A stretch of 64,000 nt of DNA from Pseudobacteroides sp035370245 (GCA_035370245.1 DAOOVO010000001.1:1-64000); one strand, 5' to 3'. Positions 17,701-26,193 are shown, numbered from the stretch's first letter. Numbers and translations: made by a program. Notes: generated by a model not told the origin, from the sequence alone.

Positions 17701-18126
17701 ACAGATTATAAGACATATTTAAGATTTGATATGTATTCTTGTGATCAGGATAACAACAAGCAGAGACTATCTAAAACACTTCTCAAAAAATCCGGAGGTG
17801 AAACCCAGACCCCGTTTTACATTGCAATGCTGGCTTCCTTTGCACAGCTTTACCATGTTAACGACCGGAATTGGAACTGTATAAGGCTTATTATATTCGA
17901 CGAAGCCTTCAGTAAAATGGATGGTGAAAGAATAAGAGAAAGCATATTGCTTCTTCGCAGTATCGGCTTTCAATGCATATTATCCGCACCACCCGAAAAG
18001 ATAGGAGATATAGCACCTTTAGTGGATAGGAACATCGTTGCCATAAAAAAAGGCCGTCACTCCTTCACAAGATTTTTTGCCGGAAACAAACCGGCTCACG
18101 AGCTTGAAAGTGCAATAGGTGAGTAG
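14716..18126 (+). CDS. jetC: JetC, SMC-like ATPase (MksB/MukB type)
   Basis: A 1136-aa SMC ATPase. Walker A GKTGAGKTT is at residues 30-38; long coiled coils (about 220-480 and 640-930) flank a hinge region; the C-terminal head has the ABC signature KKSGGETQTP (about 1025) and Walker B IIFDEAFSKMD (about 1058). JetC hydrolyses ATP to extrude DNA loops; in full Wadjet systems it measures circular DNA so that JetD can cut plasmids. It ends the operon, followed by a strong terminator, and no jetD follows. The length and all motifs are intact, so the motor should be active. Confidence 0.9.
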   Translation: MKKLTRLLLINWHYYSLEVIEFDDINFLTGKTGAGKTTIIDAMQLVLLGETNGQHFFNKAANDRSRRTLKGYLRGEYGDDGQAGFLSLREGPFSSYIACEFFDTEKERYFTLGVVFDCNFSVQDESTYFILKDSIPENNFIEDDTPLSIRDLKAYLRKNYDKNLFEFSESGRSYQSKIKSLFGGLRDNYFSLLKKAVSFSPIIDIEEFITNNICDAKDNVDITAMQENLRYYRKLEQEANLMKSRIADLEEIDKIYRASHDEKQKVEIYQYIIDRWEMEKISQEINKLKGSIKNTENEYMQTADIQAKLSAEIMEKSTTRDSLIEQRGKNNIYQNQQSLESEKKTIEEKIHALEGTIYELVNRFHIYALNWCSAAEDTDKLIEHVGRLSNKDLFNDELSQLHESLLSFKSGIGTLLDIRAENISSFSTDQYHKLMESGNSFKTSLSNLGHMLGKLLDSKSLSIKECEEKINALKNNIKPFDRTVQIMKEELQIRLSAKYKKDITVNVLADLLEIADKRWVNTIEGYMSRQKQYILVDPEYYPDALTLYEQIKSEKGIYDIGLIDGDKVLSSNPICSKGSLAEEVVTDNPYARAYVNFLLGRVIKCDSAADLRKYDRSVTDTGMLYQGYVACQISPALWQKPLIGKKSIQEQIARLESEKIQLEEDYKLIKSSFDLYKGIRHIDTMNQNEVQDNDRKLKESLTIPKLQAKRQELLDKLSQLDLAWVHNITNEINSLGIEIEELKSLERNCISKCGVLKERLDNLRDVQLPNEIAQYELRNKQITANYSKEWISDTGEPSFKKEFSNKKNPNTIIADHKSLMEVHRNRLEKHLELLSNLRSEYNRKYGYSYDVSAHDNQKYYKALIELREEKLPEYLEKITAAKSMAYEQFVSHFLAELKANIDDVTERIAELNNSLKKHRWGSEQFSFSVVPNPDYKKFYDMITDPMLMSGYNITSHAFIEKHGPVIDELFSKIVDYDTGMDADLRLEMEKNIKIFTDYKTYLRFDMYSCDQDNNKQRLSKTLLKKSGGETQTPFYIAMLASFAQLYHVNDRNWNCIRLIIFDEAFSKMDGERIRESILLLRSIGFQCILSAPPEKIGDIAPLVDRNIVAIKKGRHSFTRFFAGNKPAHELESAIGE

Positions 18127-18133
18127 ATTGTAT

Positions 18134-18170
18134 TGAAAAGGGAGATTACCCAACATAATCTCCCTTTTCA
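18134..18170. terminator. bidirectional terminator after jetC
   Basis: A perfect 15-bp stem TGAAAAGGGAGATTA / TAATCTCCCTTTTCA with a 7-base loop, between convergent jetC and the minus-strand gene at 18178-18651. Confidence 0.8.
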
Positions 18171-18177
18171 AGCACTA

Positions 18178-18651
18178 TTACCTGACGAAAATTGAAAATC
18201 TAAAGCCTTCATATACTGCCAAAGCATAGAACAACAAGTCCATCGGTTGAAATGATTCCTTTAGCATATCAATCGGGCCAATCAATTTGTAAGCATCACC
18301 TATTGTAATCTGGAACTCTTTAGCAAATATTCCATACATAGACAAAACATTTCCAACCATACAGCCAAGTAAAGCGAATACCGCACCCATTATGGCGTAG
18401 GTAAATGTACTGCCTTTACCTAAAATCCTTATGCACATCCCTACCAAGAATCCTACTCCAATTGCCATAAAGCCGATTTGATAACCTGTTAAAATAGTTA
18501 TCCCTGCCCACAATCCTGCCCCGATAATGGAAGAAGCCAGTCCTCCTATAAAGCCAAGAAAAATATTGCTTCTTATCTCCGGTGCCATGTCGAGACCTGT
18601 GATGAAGCCATCCTGCGAATTTGGTTCTAAATTTGTATTAAAATCGCTCAT
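18178..18651 (-). CDS. small multi-pass membrane protein, unknown
   Basis: A 157-aa protein. ATG follows CAGGGGG. A polar N-terminus of about 28 residues precedes four hydrophobic helices (GFIGGLASSIIGAGLWAGI; QIGFMAIGVGFLVGMCIRIL; YAIMGAVFALLGCMVGNVL; LLFYALAVYEGFRF). It resembles uncharacterised bacterial membrane proteins often found with zinc-ribbon partners, but no zinc ribbon is present here. It is not JetD: there is no nuclease or Toprim motif. Function unknown. Confidence 0.65.
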   Translation of the reverse strand: MSDFNTNLEPNSQDGFITGLDMAPEIRSNIFLGFIGGLASSIIGAGLWAGITILTGYQIGFMAIGVGFLVGMCIRILGKGSTFTYAIMGAVFALLGCMVGNVLSMYGIFAKEFQITIGDAYKLIGPIDMLKESFQPMDLLFYALAVYEGFRFSIFVR

Positions 18652-18779
18652 TTTAACCCCCTGAAATTTTTATAACAATATAATATTACATTATTATACG
18701 ACAATTTACAACAAATTACTTCAATATTACATATTTCATATTCTCATATTATTCCACCCATTTTATTCCTGCTTTTTAC

Positions 18780-18835
18780 ATTAAATATGTTATTAATCTT
18801 ACATTAATTTGTAAAGACAAAGTAAAAAAACTAAG
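18780..18835. repeat. MITE-like repeat, copy 4 (left half only)
   Basis: ATTAAATATGTTATTAATCT plus TACATTAAT matches the left arm of the repeat at 11266, followed by a diverged centre (ACAAAGTAAAAAAACTAAGC). No right arm is seen. Confidence 0.45.
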
Positions 18836-18872
18836 CTAAAATATTATTATATATTGTTTCGGGGGAATGTAT

Positions 18873-19004
18873 ATGAAAAAACTGCGAATATGCCTTCTTA
18901 TCATATCAATTGCATTCATCGCTTACGGCATCTATTCGGGCGAAGTGAAACAAGTATTTCACAAGGCTATTTTAATATGTCTGGAGTGTGTTGGTATTGG
19001 TTAA
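18873..19004 (+). CDS. CD1871A-type CXXC small membrane protein
   Basis: A 43-aa protein: one membrane helix (RICLLIISIAFIAYGIY) followed by GEVKQVF and a C-terminal CLECVGIG with a CxxC pair. This matches the small CD1871A-like family that precedes Fe-S membrane proteins in clostridia. ATG 18873 has a GGGGGAA site. It overlaps the next gene by 17 bases. It probably partners the 4Fe-4S protein in a membrane redox role; the exact function is unknown. Confidence 0.75.
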   Translation: MKKLRICLLIISIAFIAYGIYSGEVKQVFHKAILICLECVGIG

Positions 19005-19827
19005 AATAAAGAGATATTGGATTCAGATCGCTTCACTTTTACTAAGCAACTCCTATATAAAAGGTTTTTTAGAAGGTAAAATTTATAACGGAAATCTCAA
19101 AAAAATTTGCTTCCCTGGTTTAAACTGTTATTCATGTCCGGGTGCATTAGGCTCATGTCCAATTGGATCAATGCAGGCTATAGCCCTTGATATAAAATAT
19201 AAATTCTCAATGTATGTTGCAGGCATATTGATTCTTATAGGAACAATTGTAGGGAGAGCGGTTTGCGGCTGGATTTGTCCCTTTGGCTTTTTCCAGGAAC
19301 TACTTTACAAGGTTCCTTTCAAAAAAATAGGAATACATAAAATATTTGAAAAGTTTAAATATATAATATTGTTTGTTACCGTATTTTTGCTTCCGGCACT
19401 CTATATCATCTTTGATTTGGGCCTTGATTCGCCTTATTTTTGCAAGCTTATTTGTCCCACAGGCACATTGGAAGCAGGACTTCCTCTTGCTATAGTAAGA
19501 GAAGACATAAGATCAACACTTAGCTTTCTCTTTGGCTGGAAGATGGCAATACTAACATGTGTTATACTTCTGTCCATGGCAGCAAAAAGGCCATTTTGCA
19601 GAGTTCTATGCCCTTTGGGTGCCATTTATTCCATTTTTAATAAAGTCAGTTTTTATAGAATGGAGGTATCTCACTCTAAATGTATTCGCTGCGGAAAATG
19701 CAAAAGTACATGTCCTGTCGATCACACCATATATGAAAATCCCAACGGACTTGAATGCATACGCTGCGGCAAGTGTAAAAAAATATGCCCCTCCGATGCC
19801 GTAAAATCACATTTCGGTAATTTTTAA
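18988..19827 (+). CDS. NosR/NapH-like 4Fe-4S membrane protein
   Basis: About 279 aa. The start is taken as GTG 18988 (TTG 18991 is also possible; GGAG lies at 18983-18986). Cys-rich motifs CYSCPGALGSCPIGS and CGWICPFGFFQE, FCKLICPTGTLE and FCRVLCPLGAIY lie between about five helices, and two ferredoxin-type clusters close the protein (CIRCGKCKSTCP, CIRCGKCKKICP). It fits the polyferredoxin membrane family that moves electrons across or along the membrane. Its partner is the overlapping CxxC protein. Confidence 0.85.
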   Translation: MLVLVKIKRYWIQIASLLLSNSYIKGFLEGKIYNGNLKKICFPGLNCYSCPGALGSCPIGSMQAIALDIKYKFSMYVAGILILIGTIVGRAVCGWICPFGFFQELLYKVPFKKIGIHKIFEKFKYIILFVTVFLLPALYIIFDLGLDSPYFCKLICPTGTLEAGLPLAIVREDIRSTLSFLFGWKMAILTCVILLSMAAKRPFCRVLCPLGAIYSIFNKVSFYRMEVSHSKCIRCGKCKSTCPVDHTIYENPNGLECIRCGKCKKICPSDAVKSHFGNF

Positions 19828-19882
19828 ATTTCATGTATATTGTTCCTTGCGAAGGTAACAATATAGTATGGAGGTGGATATT

Positions 19883-20707
19883 GTGAATATGAAAAAGTTA
19901 TTTCCCGAGAAAAAGTTAACAAGAAGAAAAATATTGAACTTTCTTGATAAAAAATTGTTTTATGTGGTTCTGACTTTATGTATATGCATTTTAGGAGCAA
20001 CCGTATACTTTACAATGGGTAGAGATCAGACAGGAACTTCAAATAACAGCTTACAAGGAGTACTACCTGATGAAATCAACAACCCTGCTTCCAGTATTCT
20101 CGGAAAAAGTATAGAAAATATTGTCCCTAACAACACCAATGATGGAAATAAAGCACAGGCTGCAACACCTACTAAACTGGTTCCAACTGCGACTCCTAAG
20201 GTGACACCGACGGCCAGCACAAAGCCAAAGGCCAAGCCAACTGCAAAAAGCAGTAATAACGCTGCCAAAACTGTTTCAGGAAAAAGTATAGAAAACATAG
20301 ATATGATAATGCCTGTATTTGGAGAGATATGTGTAGGCTACTCAGGTGATAAACCGGTTTACTCAAAAACACTCGAGCAGTGGCAAACTCACAAGTACGT
20401 AGAAATTGCTTGCGAAAAAGGCTCGGCAGTTAAAGCAGCAGGAGACGGCTATGTGTCCGAAATAAGGGACGATCCTAGATATGGCATAACCATTGTTATA
20501 GATCATTCCAACGGACTCAAAACTGTATATGCAAACCTTGCAAGCAGCAACATGGTTTCTACAAACCAAAAGGTCAAAATTGGAGACATTATAGGCTGCG
20601 TAGGAAATACAGCGGTATTTGAATCGGCAGAGCAGCCCCATCTTCACTTTGAAGTGCTGAAAAACGATAAACCTGTAGATCCTTCAGATTACTTACCGAA
20701 GCAATAG
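19883..20707 (+). CDS. membrane-anchored M23 (LytM) peptidase-like protein
   Basis: About 274 aa from GTG 19883 (GGAGGTGG five bases upstream; ATG 19889 is a second option). One N-terminal helix (about 25-45), a Thr/Pro/Lys linker with the peptide GKSIENI occurring twice, and a LytM domain (about 145-272) ending HLHFEV. His170 and the HxH pair (253, 255) are present, but the metal-ligand Asp of the HxxxD motif is Glu174 (HKYVEI). It resembles SpoIIQ-type LytM proteins in layout. It may be a weak or non-catalytic endopeptidase. Confidence 0.75.
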   Translation: MNMKKLFPEKKLTRRKILNFLDKKLFYVVLTLCICILGATVYFTMGRDQTGTSNNSLQGVLPDEINNPASSILGKSIENIVPNNTNDGNKAQAATPTKLVPTATPKVTPTASTKPKAKPTAKSSNNAAKTVSGKSIENIDMIMPVFGEICVGYSGDKPVYSKTLEQWQTHKYVEIACEKGSAVKAAGDGYVSEIRDDPRYGITIVIDHSNGLKTVYANLASSNMVSTNQKVKIGDIIGCVGNTAVFESAEQPHLHFEVLKNDKPVDPSDYLPKQ

Positions 20708-20753
20708 CCATGCATTAATATTTATAATGATTAAAATAAGCTTAAGATTAGAA

Positions 20754-20788
20754 AGAGCAAATAACCAAGGCTTTATGTTATTTGCCCT
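20754..20788 (+). terminator. terminator after the M23 gene
   Basis: AGAGCAAATAAC pairs with GTTATTTGCCCT around an 11-base loop, followed by TTTATATTTTTTT. Confidence 0.75.
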
Positions 20789-20800
20789 TTTATATTTTTT

Positions 20801-20862
20801 TATATTTTCATATATTAGTTTTATATTTTCATATATTAGTTTTATATTTTCATATGTTAAAG
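20801..20862. repeat. 21-bp tandem repeat, three copies
   Basis: TATATTTTCATATATTAGTT(T) occurs twice exactly and a third time with changes at its 3' end (TATATTTTCATATGTTAAAG). It lies between the M23 terminator and the end of the convergent sugar-binding gene. No function is evident. Confidence 0.8.
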
Positions 20863-20888
20863 ATAATTGATTGTTTAATTTTTGTATA

Positions 20889-21926
20889 TCAATTCATTAC
20901 GTTAATGTAAACTTCACTCTTTTTTTGCCATCCATCTGCTATGACAACCTCGTCTATATTTGATTTGTCGACACAAACAGGATCTATTAAAAATGACGGT
21001 ACATCCCAAAAACCGTTATTGAGTTTTGTATTGACCGGAGCCTCTTCGCCCTTTGCAAGCATCACTGCAATCTCTGCCGCTTTTTCACTCAGCTTTTTTA
21101 TTGGCTTGTATACAGTCATTGATTGGGTTCCCTCAACTATTCTCTGACACGCTGCAATATCTGCATCCTGGCCTGTAAGTCCAACCCTTCCTGCAAGTTT
21201 ATGCTCCGAGAGAGCCTGAAAGGCGGTTCTGGCACAACCGTCATTTGATGCCAAAATTGCCGTAATGTCTTTCTTATTATCGTTAAGAGCATGATTCACA
21301 TTTTCATAGGCAACTATAGGGTTCCAGTCTTCAGTCCACTTTTCAAATACTATTTTAATATCTCCTCTTTTTATGTAGGGATCCAGAACCTTATGCTGCC
21401 CTTCCCATAAAAGCTTAGCATTATCGTCTTCCTCAGAGCCGCCTATCAATATATAATTGCCTTTCGGATACCTTTCAACCAGGTATTGAGCCTGAAGCTC
21501 CCCAACTTTTCTACTGTCAAAAGACACATAATAGTCCAGTTCGCAATCTCTTATCATTCTGTCATACGCAATAACCTTTACACCTTTTCTATGTGCTAAA
21601 TCAACAATGCGTTTTGCCGAATTACTGCTGCTTGGAACTACTACCAGGACATCTAGACCTTGCTTGATCATATCCATAGCCTGCTTTATCTGCAAATCAT
21701 TCTGACCGCTAGCAGATTTTACAAATACATGTGCCCCTTGAGCCTGAGCATTCTCGGTAAACAAATCCATGTCCCGTTTCCATCGTTCTTCCCATAATGC
21801 GTCCACCAAAAATCCCAGTTTTATATCCTTTTTATCTTTTCTCTTTTCCGACTCACAACCGTTTAAACCAAGTACAATTATGCTCATCAAAACAACAGAA
21901 GCAACCATCCAATACGTCTTTCCCAT
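20889..21926 (-). CDS. sugar-binding lipoprotein (XylF/periplasmic binding type)
   Basis: A 345-aa lipoprotein with lipobox VLGLNGC. The fold is that of type I periplasmic binding proteins for pentose/hexose (IKLGFLVDALWEERWKRD, VVVPSSSNSAKRIVD, IAYDRMIRD, ILASNDGCARTAFQAL, VGLTGQDAD). It starts one base after the stop of the YesN-type regulator, so it is in the same operon. There is no permease or ATPase gene nearby, so it may present sugar to the membrane kinase rather than feed a transporter. Confidence 0.85.
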   Translation of the reverse strand: MGKTYWMVASVVLMSIIVLGLNGCESEKRKDKKDIKLGFLVDALWEERWKRDMDLFTENAQAQGAHVFVKSASGQNDLQIKQAMDMIKQGLDVLVVVPSSSNSAKRIVDLAHRKGVKVIAYDRMIRDCELDYYVSFDSRKVGELQAQYLVERYPKGNYILIGGSEEDDNAKLLWEGQHKVLDPYIKRGDIKIVFEKWTEDWNPIVAYENVNHALNDNKKDITAILASNDGCARTAFQALSEHKLAGRVGLTGQDADIAACQRIVEGTQSMTVYKPIKKLSEKAAEIAVMLAKGEEAPVNTKLNNGFWDVPSFLIDPVCVDKSNIDEVVIADGWQKKSEVYINVMN

Positions 21927-21927
21927 A

Positions 21928-23535
21928 CTATTTCTCCTCGCTGCCCGTTGATTTATTTGCCTGCCTATACTCTAGCGGTGTCTGACCTGTTACTTTTTTA
22001 AACACTCTGGTAAAATAATTCGGATCGTTATAACCTACCGCATAACATATATCTTTTATGCTCAAATTGGAATCGGGTATCTTCTTCTTTGCCGCATCTA
22101 CCCTCAAATCTGTAAGGAAATCAATAAAGTTTTGACTCATCTGACTCTTAAAAAGCTTGCTTAAATAATAAGGACTGACACTTACGGCTCTTGCCACATC
22201 TTCTAATGTTATTTCATTCATATAGTTGGCTTCAATAAATTTAGCCGCACTTATTATAACGTCATTGTCGGTATTTATAGTTTTGGAATTTGCCAGATGG
22301 TTTATAACCTGTTGTATTTTGGAAATACACCATTCATATATATCCTTCTTCGACTCAAACATCCTTAGCTTTCTTTTTTCAGTCTCGTCAAAGAACTTAT
22401 TAGCTAAATTTTCCATACCGAACTCAAGTAAAATTCGTGCCAAAACTGCCATAAGCTCACTCATTTTACCCGCAATATTTTTTATTTCCCAGGAATTTAT
22501 CGAAAAATACAACTCCTTATATGTCTCAATAGCATTAACCTTATCAAATTGTCTTATTTTTTCACAAAGCTGGCTTTCTAACTTAAGAGAATATGATGTA
22601 TCGGATTTTGTGAATTCTACATTGCCAATATGGCAAACCTCCTGTTTTTTTGAGGAAACCGCAACACTCGCCTCATTATATGATTCAATAAGGCCATCAA
22701 TCCCTTTATGAAAGCCTCCGATTCCAACAAATGGACTTATATCCAGCTCCTCTTTTATTTTCTTAACGAAGCTTTTAGCCAAATCTATAGAAATCAAGCC
22801 TATTTCATCAATATCATCAACTTCATCCTCAGGAAAAAATAATGCAATTCTATTTGAAAAAAACGGACTGGTTATAAAATAATCGACTCTGCTATTAAAA
22901 AATGTTGAAAGGAAATCCTTCACCTTTGAATTAATCAAATCTTTAATTCTATCATTTTTTTTGTAAGCATCAGTATTAAAATCCAATACCATTGAATACC
23001 CTGCATAAAATGTCCTGCCTAATAACTTGGGATAGTCCATCTGCTTTATCCTGTCAATATCGCTAAAAACCATTGATAATGCAAACTCACTCTCCATAAT
23101 GGGAATCATGTTGTTTATCTTTTCCTTTAGCTCTAATTCCTGGCTTTTCTTGTTTTTATGCTCTTCAATAGCTCTTAATACCTTGCTTACAGATTCAATA
23201 ATTTTTTCCCTTCTTGCAGGCTTTAAAATATATTCATCAACAGAAAGACTTAAAGCCTCCTTGGCATATTCAAAGTTATCGTATGCTGTCAAAACTATAA
23301 ATCTGGTTTCAGGGTTTATTTTCTTGATTTCATATATAGCCTGAAGTCCATTAATACCAGGCATTTTTACGTCCATTATCATAATGTTGGGATTAAATTC
23401 CGAAGCTTTTTCAATAGCTTCCCTTCCTGTTTGTGCCTCAGCAACAACCATAATCTGTGGAAAGCACTTATTTATAACCATTTTAAAGGCATCACGTACG
23501 AAAGACTCATCATCTGCAATTATCATTTTATACAT
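21928..23535 (-). CDS. YesN-type AraC response regulator
   Basis: A 535-aa regulator with a receiver domain 1-120 (phospho-acceptor Asp55 in IMIMDVKMPG, Lys in YILKPAR), a long middle region and a C-terminal AraC-type double HTH (about 430-525: ITLEDVARAVSVSPYYLSKLFKSQ). It should be phosphorylated by the adjacent kinase and activate polysaccharide or sugar genes. It is seven bases downstream of the kinase gene. Confidence 0.93.
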   Translation of the reverse strand: MYKMIIADDESFVRDAFKMVINKCFPQIMVVAEAQTGREAIEKASEFNPNIMIMDVKMPGINGLQAIYEIKKINPETRFIVLTAYDNFEYAKEALSLSVDEYILKPARREKIIESVSKVLRAIEEHKNKKSQELELKEKINNMIPIMESEFALSMVFSDIDRIKQMDYPKLLGRTFYAGYSMVLDFNTDAYKKNDRIKDLINSKVKDFLSTFFNSRVDYFITSPFFSNRIALFFPEDEVDDIDEIGLISIDLAKSFVKKIKEELDISPFVGIGGFHKGIDGLIESYNEASVAVSSKKQEVCHIGNVEFTKSDTSYSLKLESQLCEKIRQFDKVNAIETYKELYFSINSWEIKNIAGKMSELMAVLARILLEFGMENLANKFFDETEKRKLRMFESKKDIYEWCISKIQQVINHLANSKTINTDNDVIISAAKFIEANYMNEITLEDVARAVSVSPYYLSKLFKSQMSQNFIDFLTDLRVDAAKKKIPDSNLSIKDICYAVGYNDPNYFTRVFKKVTGQTPLEYRQANKSTGSEEK

Positions 23536-23541
23536 ATAGCA

Positions 23542-24981
23542 TCACCCCATTTCTGCAGGAATATAAAGAATAACGCTTGTACTTTCTCCCACTTTGCTTC
23601 TAATTTCCATTACATCCGATCTCTGATAAAACAATTTCAATCTCTTTATTACATTCTTTAATCCGAGTTTTGTGGTATGACCTGCTGATGTACTAGAGTC
23701 ATGAAGGGGATCATCCGACATAATTTCACGAATTCTTTCCTCGCTAATACCTACACCGGTATCCCATATTTCTACAACAATATCTTTTTCATCTCTAAAT
23801 ATGCTTATTTTAACAATCCCAGGACCTTCTTTCTTTTCTATTCCATGTAGAAAAGAATTTTCAACAATTGGCTGTATACTTAGGCATGGTATTGTAACAT
23901 CCAAAAGACTGTCATCTTCAACCATGATATCAAATTCAAATTTGTCTTTAAACCTTGCCTTTTGAATATTTATATATTCCTTTATATTATTAATCTCATC
24001 CCTTAATGTGACGTATCCATGGGATCTTGAGAGATTATATCTGAACAAATCAGCTACCGACATTATAAGGTCATATGTTTTATCCGCTTCTTCCTTTAAT
24101 GCAGTATGTGCTACACATCCTAGGGTATTAAAAAGAAAATGGGGATTTATCTGTGATTGCAATGCCCGTAGCTCAGCTTCCTTAAGAAGATTATTGATCT
24201 CTAAATTCTCAACTTCCTTTTGTTTAAGCTTTTTTTCCACCTCTGCCTTTTCCTTTATTTCGGAAATAAGCTTTTTTATATTTGAAATCATTGTATTAAA
24301 TGCCGATGTAAGAATGCTTATTTCATCTTTACCGGTTATGGGAATTTCCTCTATGTCGAATTTACCGTTTGATACAATTTGAGCAACCTTTGTGAGATTC
24401 TTTATATGTCTTGTTATTCTCTCGGAAAAAACTATTGAGAAGAATAAACTTATAATTCCTGTGGCAAACAATGTTATGACAAGGATATACTGATTTTGCA
24501 TCTTTTGTACAAGGCCAACCCTGTATGATGAAACAAGCTTATCAATTCTCTCTTTCATATAGCCTGCAATCTTTTCAGAATTATTAAAATGCATAAGTGA
24601 TTTTTCAGGATCTCTGCCTAATTTAGCATTAATTGCTTTTGTTGCCTCATCGGTATATGACTTGACCATTTCCTGAATACTTCTATAAATAGCATATTCT
24701 GACGGATCCATAAGGTTTAGATATATGGCATTGTTCATATCATTTATAAGCTTGTTTGAACTGACCTGTGAATCGAAATTTCTAGGAACAAATCTTGTCA
24801 ATACAATATCATTTGCGAGATCTGACTGGGTTTTATTTATATCTTCTACAATATTATCCAAAGCTTTCAGGTTATGCACAAAAGACGAATATTGAAGGTA
24901 AACCAAATAATTAACAATACTCATTGCCAAGATAAGAGTTATAAAAAATACTACCAGTTTTGTCCTTATTTTGCTTAACAT
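23542..24981 (-). CDS. YesM-type sensor histidine kinase
   Basis: A 479-aa membrane kinase. An N-terminal helix, an extracytoplasmic domain of about 150 residues, a second helix (ILVITLFATGIISLFFSIVF), HAMP (about 195-245), a coiled coil, a His-kinase domain with phospho-His in LQSQINPHFLFN, and an ATPase with N, G1 and G2 boxes (ENSFLHG, IWDTGVGI, GLKNV). It pairs with the following YesN-type regulator and lies 13 bases after the first binding protein gene. Confidence 0.93.
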   Translation of the reverse strand: MLSKIRTKLVVFFITLILAMSIVNYLVYLQYSSFVHNLKALDNIVEDINKTQSDLANDIVLTRFVPRNFDSQVSSNKLINDMNNAIYLNLMDPSEYAIYRSIQEMVKSYTDEATKAINAKLGRDPEKSLMHFNNSEKIAGYMKERIDKLVSSYRVGLVQKMQNQYILVITLFATGIISLFFSIVFSERITRHIKNLTKVAQIVSNGKFDIEEIPITGKDEISILTSAFNTMISNIKKLISEIKEKAEVEKKLKQKEVENLEINNLLKEAELRALQSQINPHFLFNTLGCVAHTALKEEADKTYDLIMSVADLFRYNLSRSHGYVTLRDEINNIKEYINIQKARFKDKFEFDIMVEDDSLLDVTIPCLSIQPIVENSFLHGIEKKEGPGIVKISIFRDEKDIVVEIWDTGVGISEERIREIMSDDPLHDSSTSAGHTTKLGLKNVIKRLKLFYQRSDVMEIRSKVGESTSVILYIPAEMG

Positions 24982-24994
24982 TTTTTACCCCTCA

Positions 24995-25948
24995 TTATTC
25001 CGAATACTTTGTAAAAACAAAATCATAACCTGCCTCCAGCGGTCCATTCTCATTTCCCTTTTTATGATTTATCATTTTTATCATTGCATTTCTTCCTATG
25101 TAATAGGGACTTTGAACCATATTTGCCAATATGGTACCTGTATCTATATATGTCTGCATCTCGGAATCAACGCCATCCTTCAGCATGCATTCAAAACCGA
25201 TTATTTTTATCTTCTCTGATTTGTTAAGATCTACGATTTCTCTGGCAACTCCAATTGTATCATTATAATCCGTGCAAAAGACAAAATTGACATCAGGATA
25301 TCTTTTTAATACACTCCTTATTATCCCCCTTGCACCAAGTATATTTGAATTGGTCTTTTCGATGGTTTCTATAACTACCTGACTATTGGAACTCAACGCA
25401 TCTTTAAAGCCCAATATTCTGATATCGTTTCCTGTATTGGGGGTTAGAATAGCCACATGGGCTCTTCCTTCCATGCTTTGCATTAGTACTTCTGCTGCCC
25501 TTCTGCCTGCATAATTGTAGTCTATACCTGTATAACCTATTCTGCTGCTCAATGGAGAATCAGAGTCAATGGTAATAACAGGTATCCCTGCATTTTGAGC
25601 TCTATTAATAACATCAGTAAACTCAGGCTTGTCATAGGAGTGTGCGATTATTCCATCAACTTTTGACAGAATAGCTATATTGAAAAAGTTCAGTTGAGCT
25701 TCTTCATTTACCCAGTCGCTCTCCATAACCTGAAGCAAAATGTTTTCTTTATTTGCTACTTCTTCAACGCCTTTTCTTACTTCTTTCCAATAAAGATCAT
25801 ATTTTTGATGTGGAATAAATGCAAAGGTATATTTGAAATCCAGTGGTTGATATTTGTTTTCAGCTTTTAGTGCGTATAGTATTACACCGAATAAGACAAT
25901 TACAGCCAATATTACAATAATTATCAGGACTTTATACTTCTTTGCCAT
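24995..25948 (-). CDS. membrane-anchored sugar-binding protein (LacI/RbsB-like)
   Basis: A 317-aa protein with start ATG 25948 after GGGAGA. It has an N-terminal anchor helix (VLIIIVILAVIVLFGVILYA) without a lipobox cysteine, then a periplasmic binding fold (YTFAFIPHQKYDLYWKEV, KVDGIIAHSYD, IPVITIDSDSP, VNFVFCTDYNDTIGVA). First gene of a four-gene minus-strand operon: this binding protein, kinase, regulator, lipoprotein binding protein. It probably acts as sugar co-sensor for the YesM-type kinase. The region 25949-26193 upstream has no gene. Confidence 0.85.
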   Translation of the reverse strand: MAKKYKVLIIIVILAVIVLFGVILYALKAENKYQPLDFKYTFAFIPHQKYDLYWKEVRKGVEEVANKENILLQVMESDWVNEEAQLNFFNIAILSKVDGIIAHSYDKPEFTDVINRAQNAGIPVITIDSDSPLSSRIGYTGIDYNYAGRRAAEVLMQSMEGRAHVAILTPNTGNDIRILGFKDALSSNSQVVIETIEKTNSNILGARGIIRSVLKRYPDVNFVFCTDYNDTIGVAREIVDLNKSEKIKIIGFECMLKDGVDSEMQTYIDTGTILANMVQSPYYIGRNAMIKMINHKKGNENGPLEAGYDFVFTKYSE

Positions 25949-26193
25949 AAAATTCTCCCACAAATTACTAATAATCCACCACTTCATTATATATTTAACT
26001 ACTATATCAAAATAAAATCAATACCTGATCTGTGTAATTTCCATTTTAATGCAAAAAATATCCGACTACAAACTGAAAATATTATATCGTGTAATGTTTT
26101 GAGATAATGTATAATAAGGAATGATTAAATAAGGAATAGACATAAATTAATTGATTGCCATTATATTTTTTATTATATGCACGGAGAATTGCT

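Noticed and set aside
18178..18651. Missing jetD gene downstream of jetC
   Set aside because: The gene is on the opposite strand and encodes a four-helix membrane protein without nuclease motifs.
20801..20862. CRISPR-like array
   Set aside because: Three contiguous 21-bp units without spacers; a simple tandem repeat.
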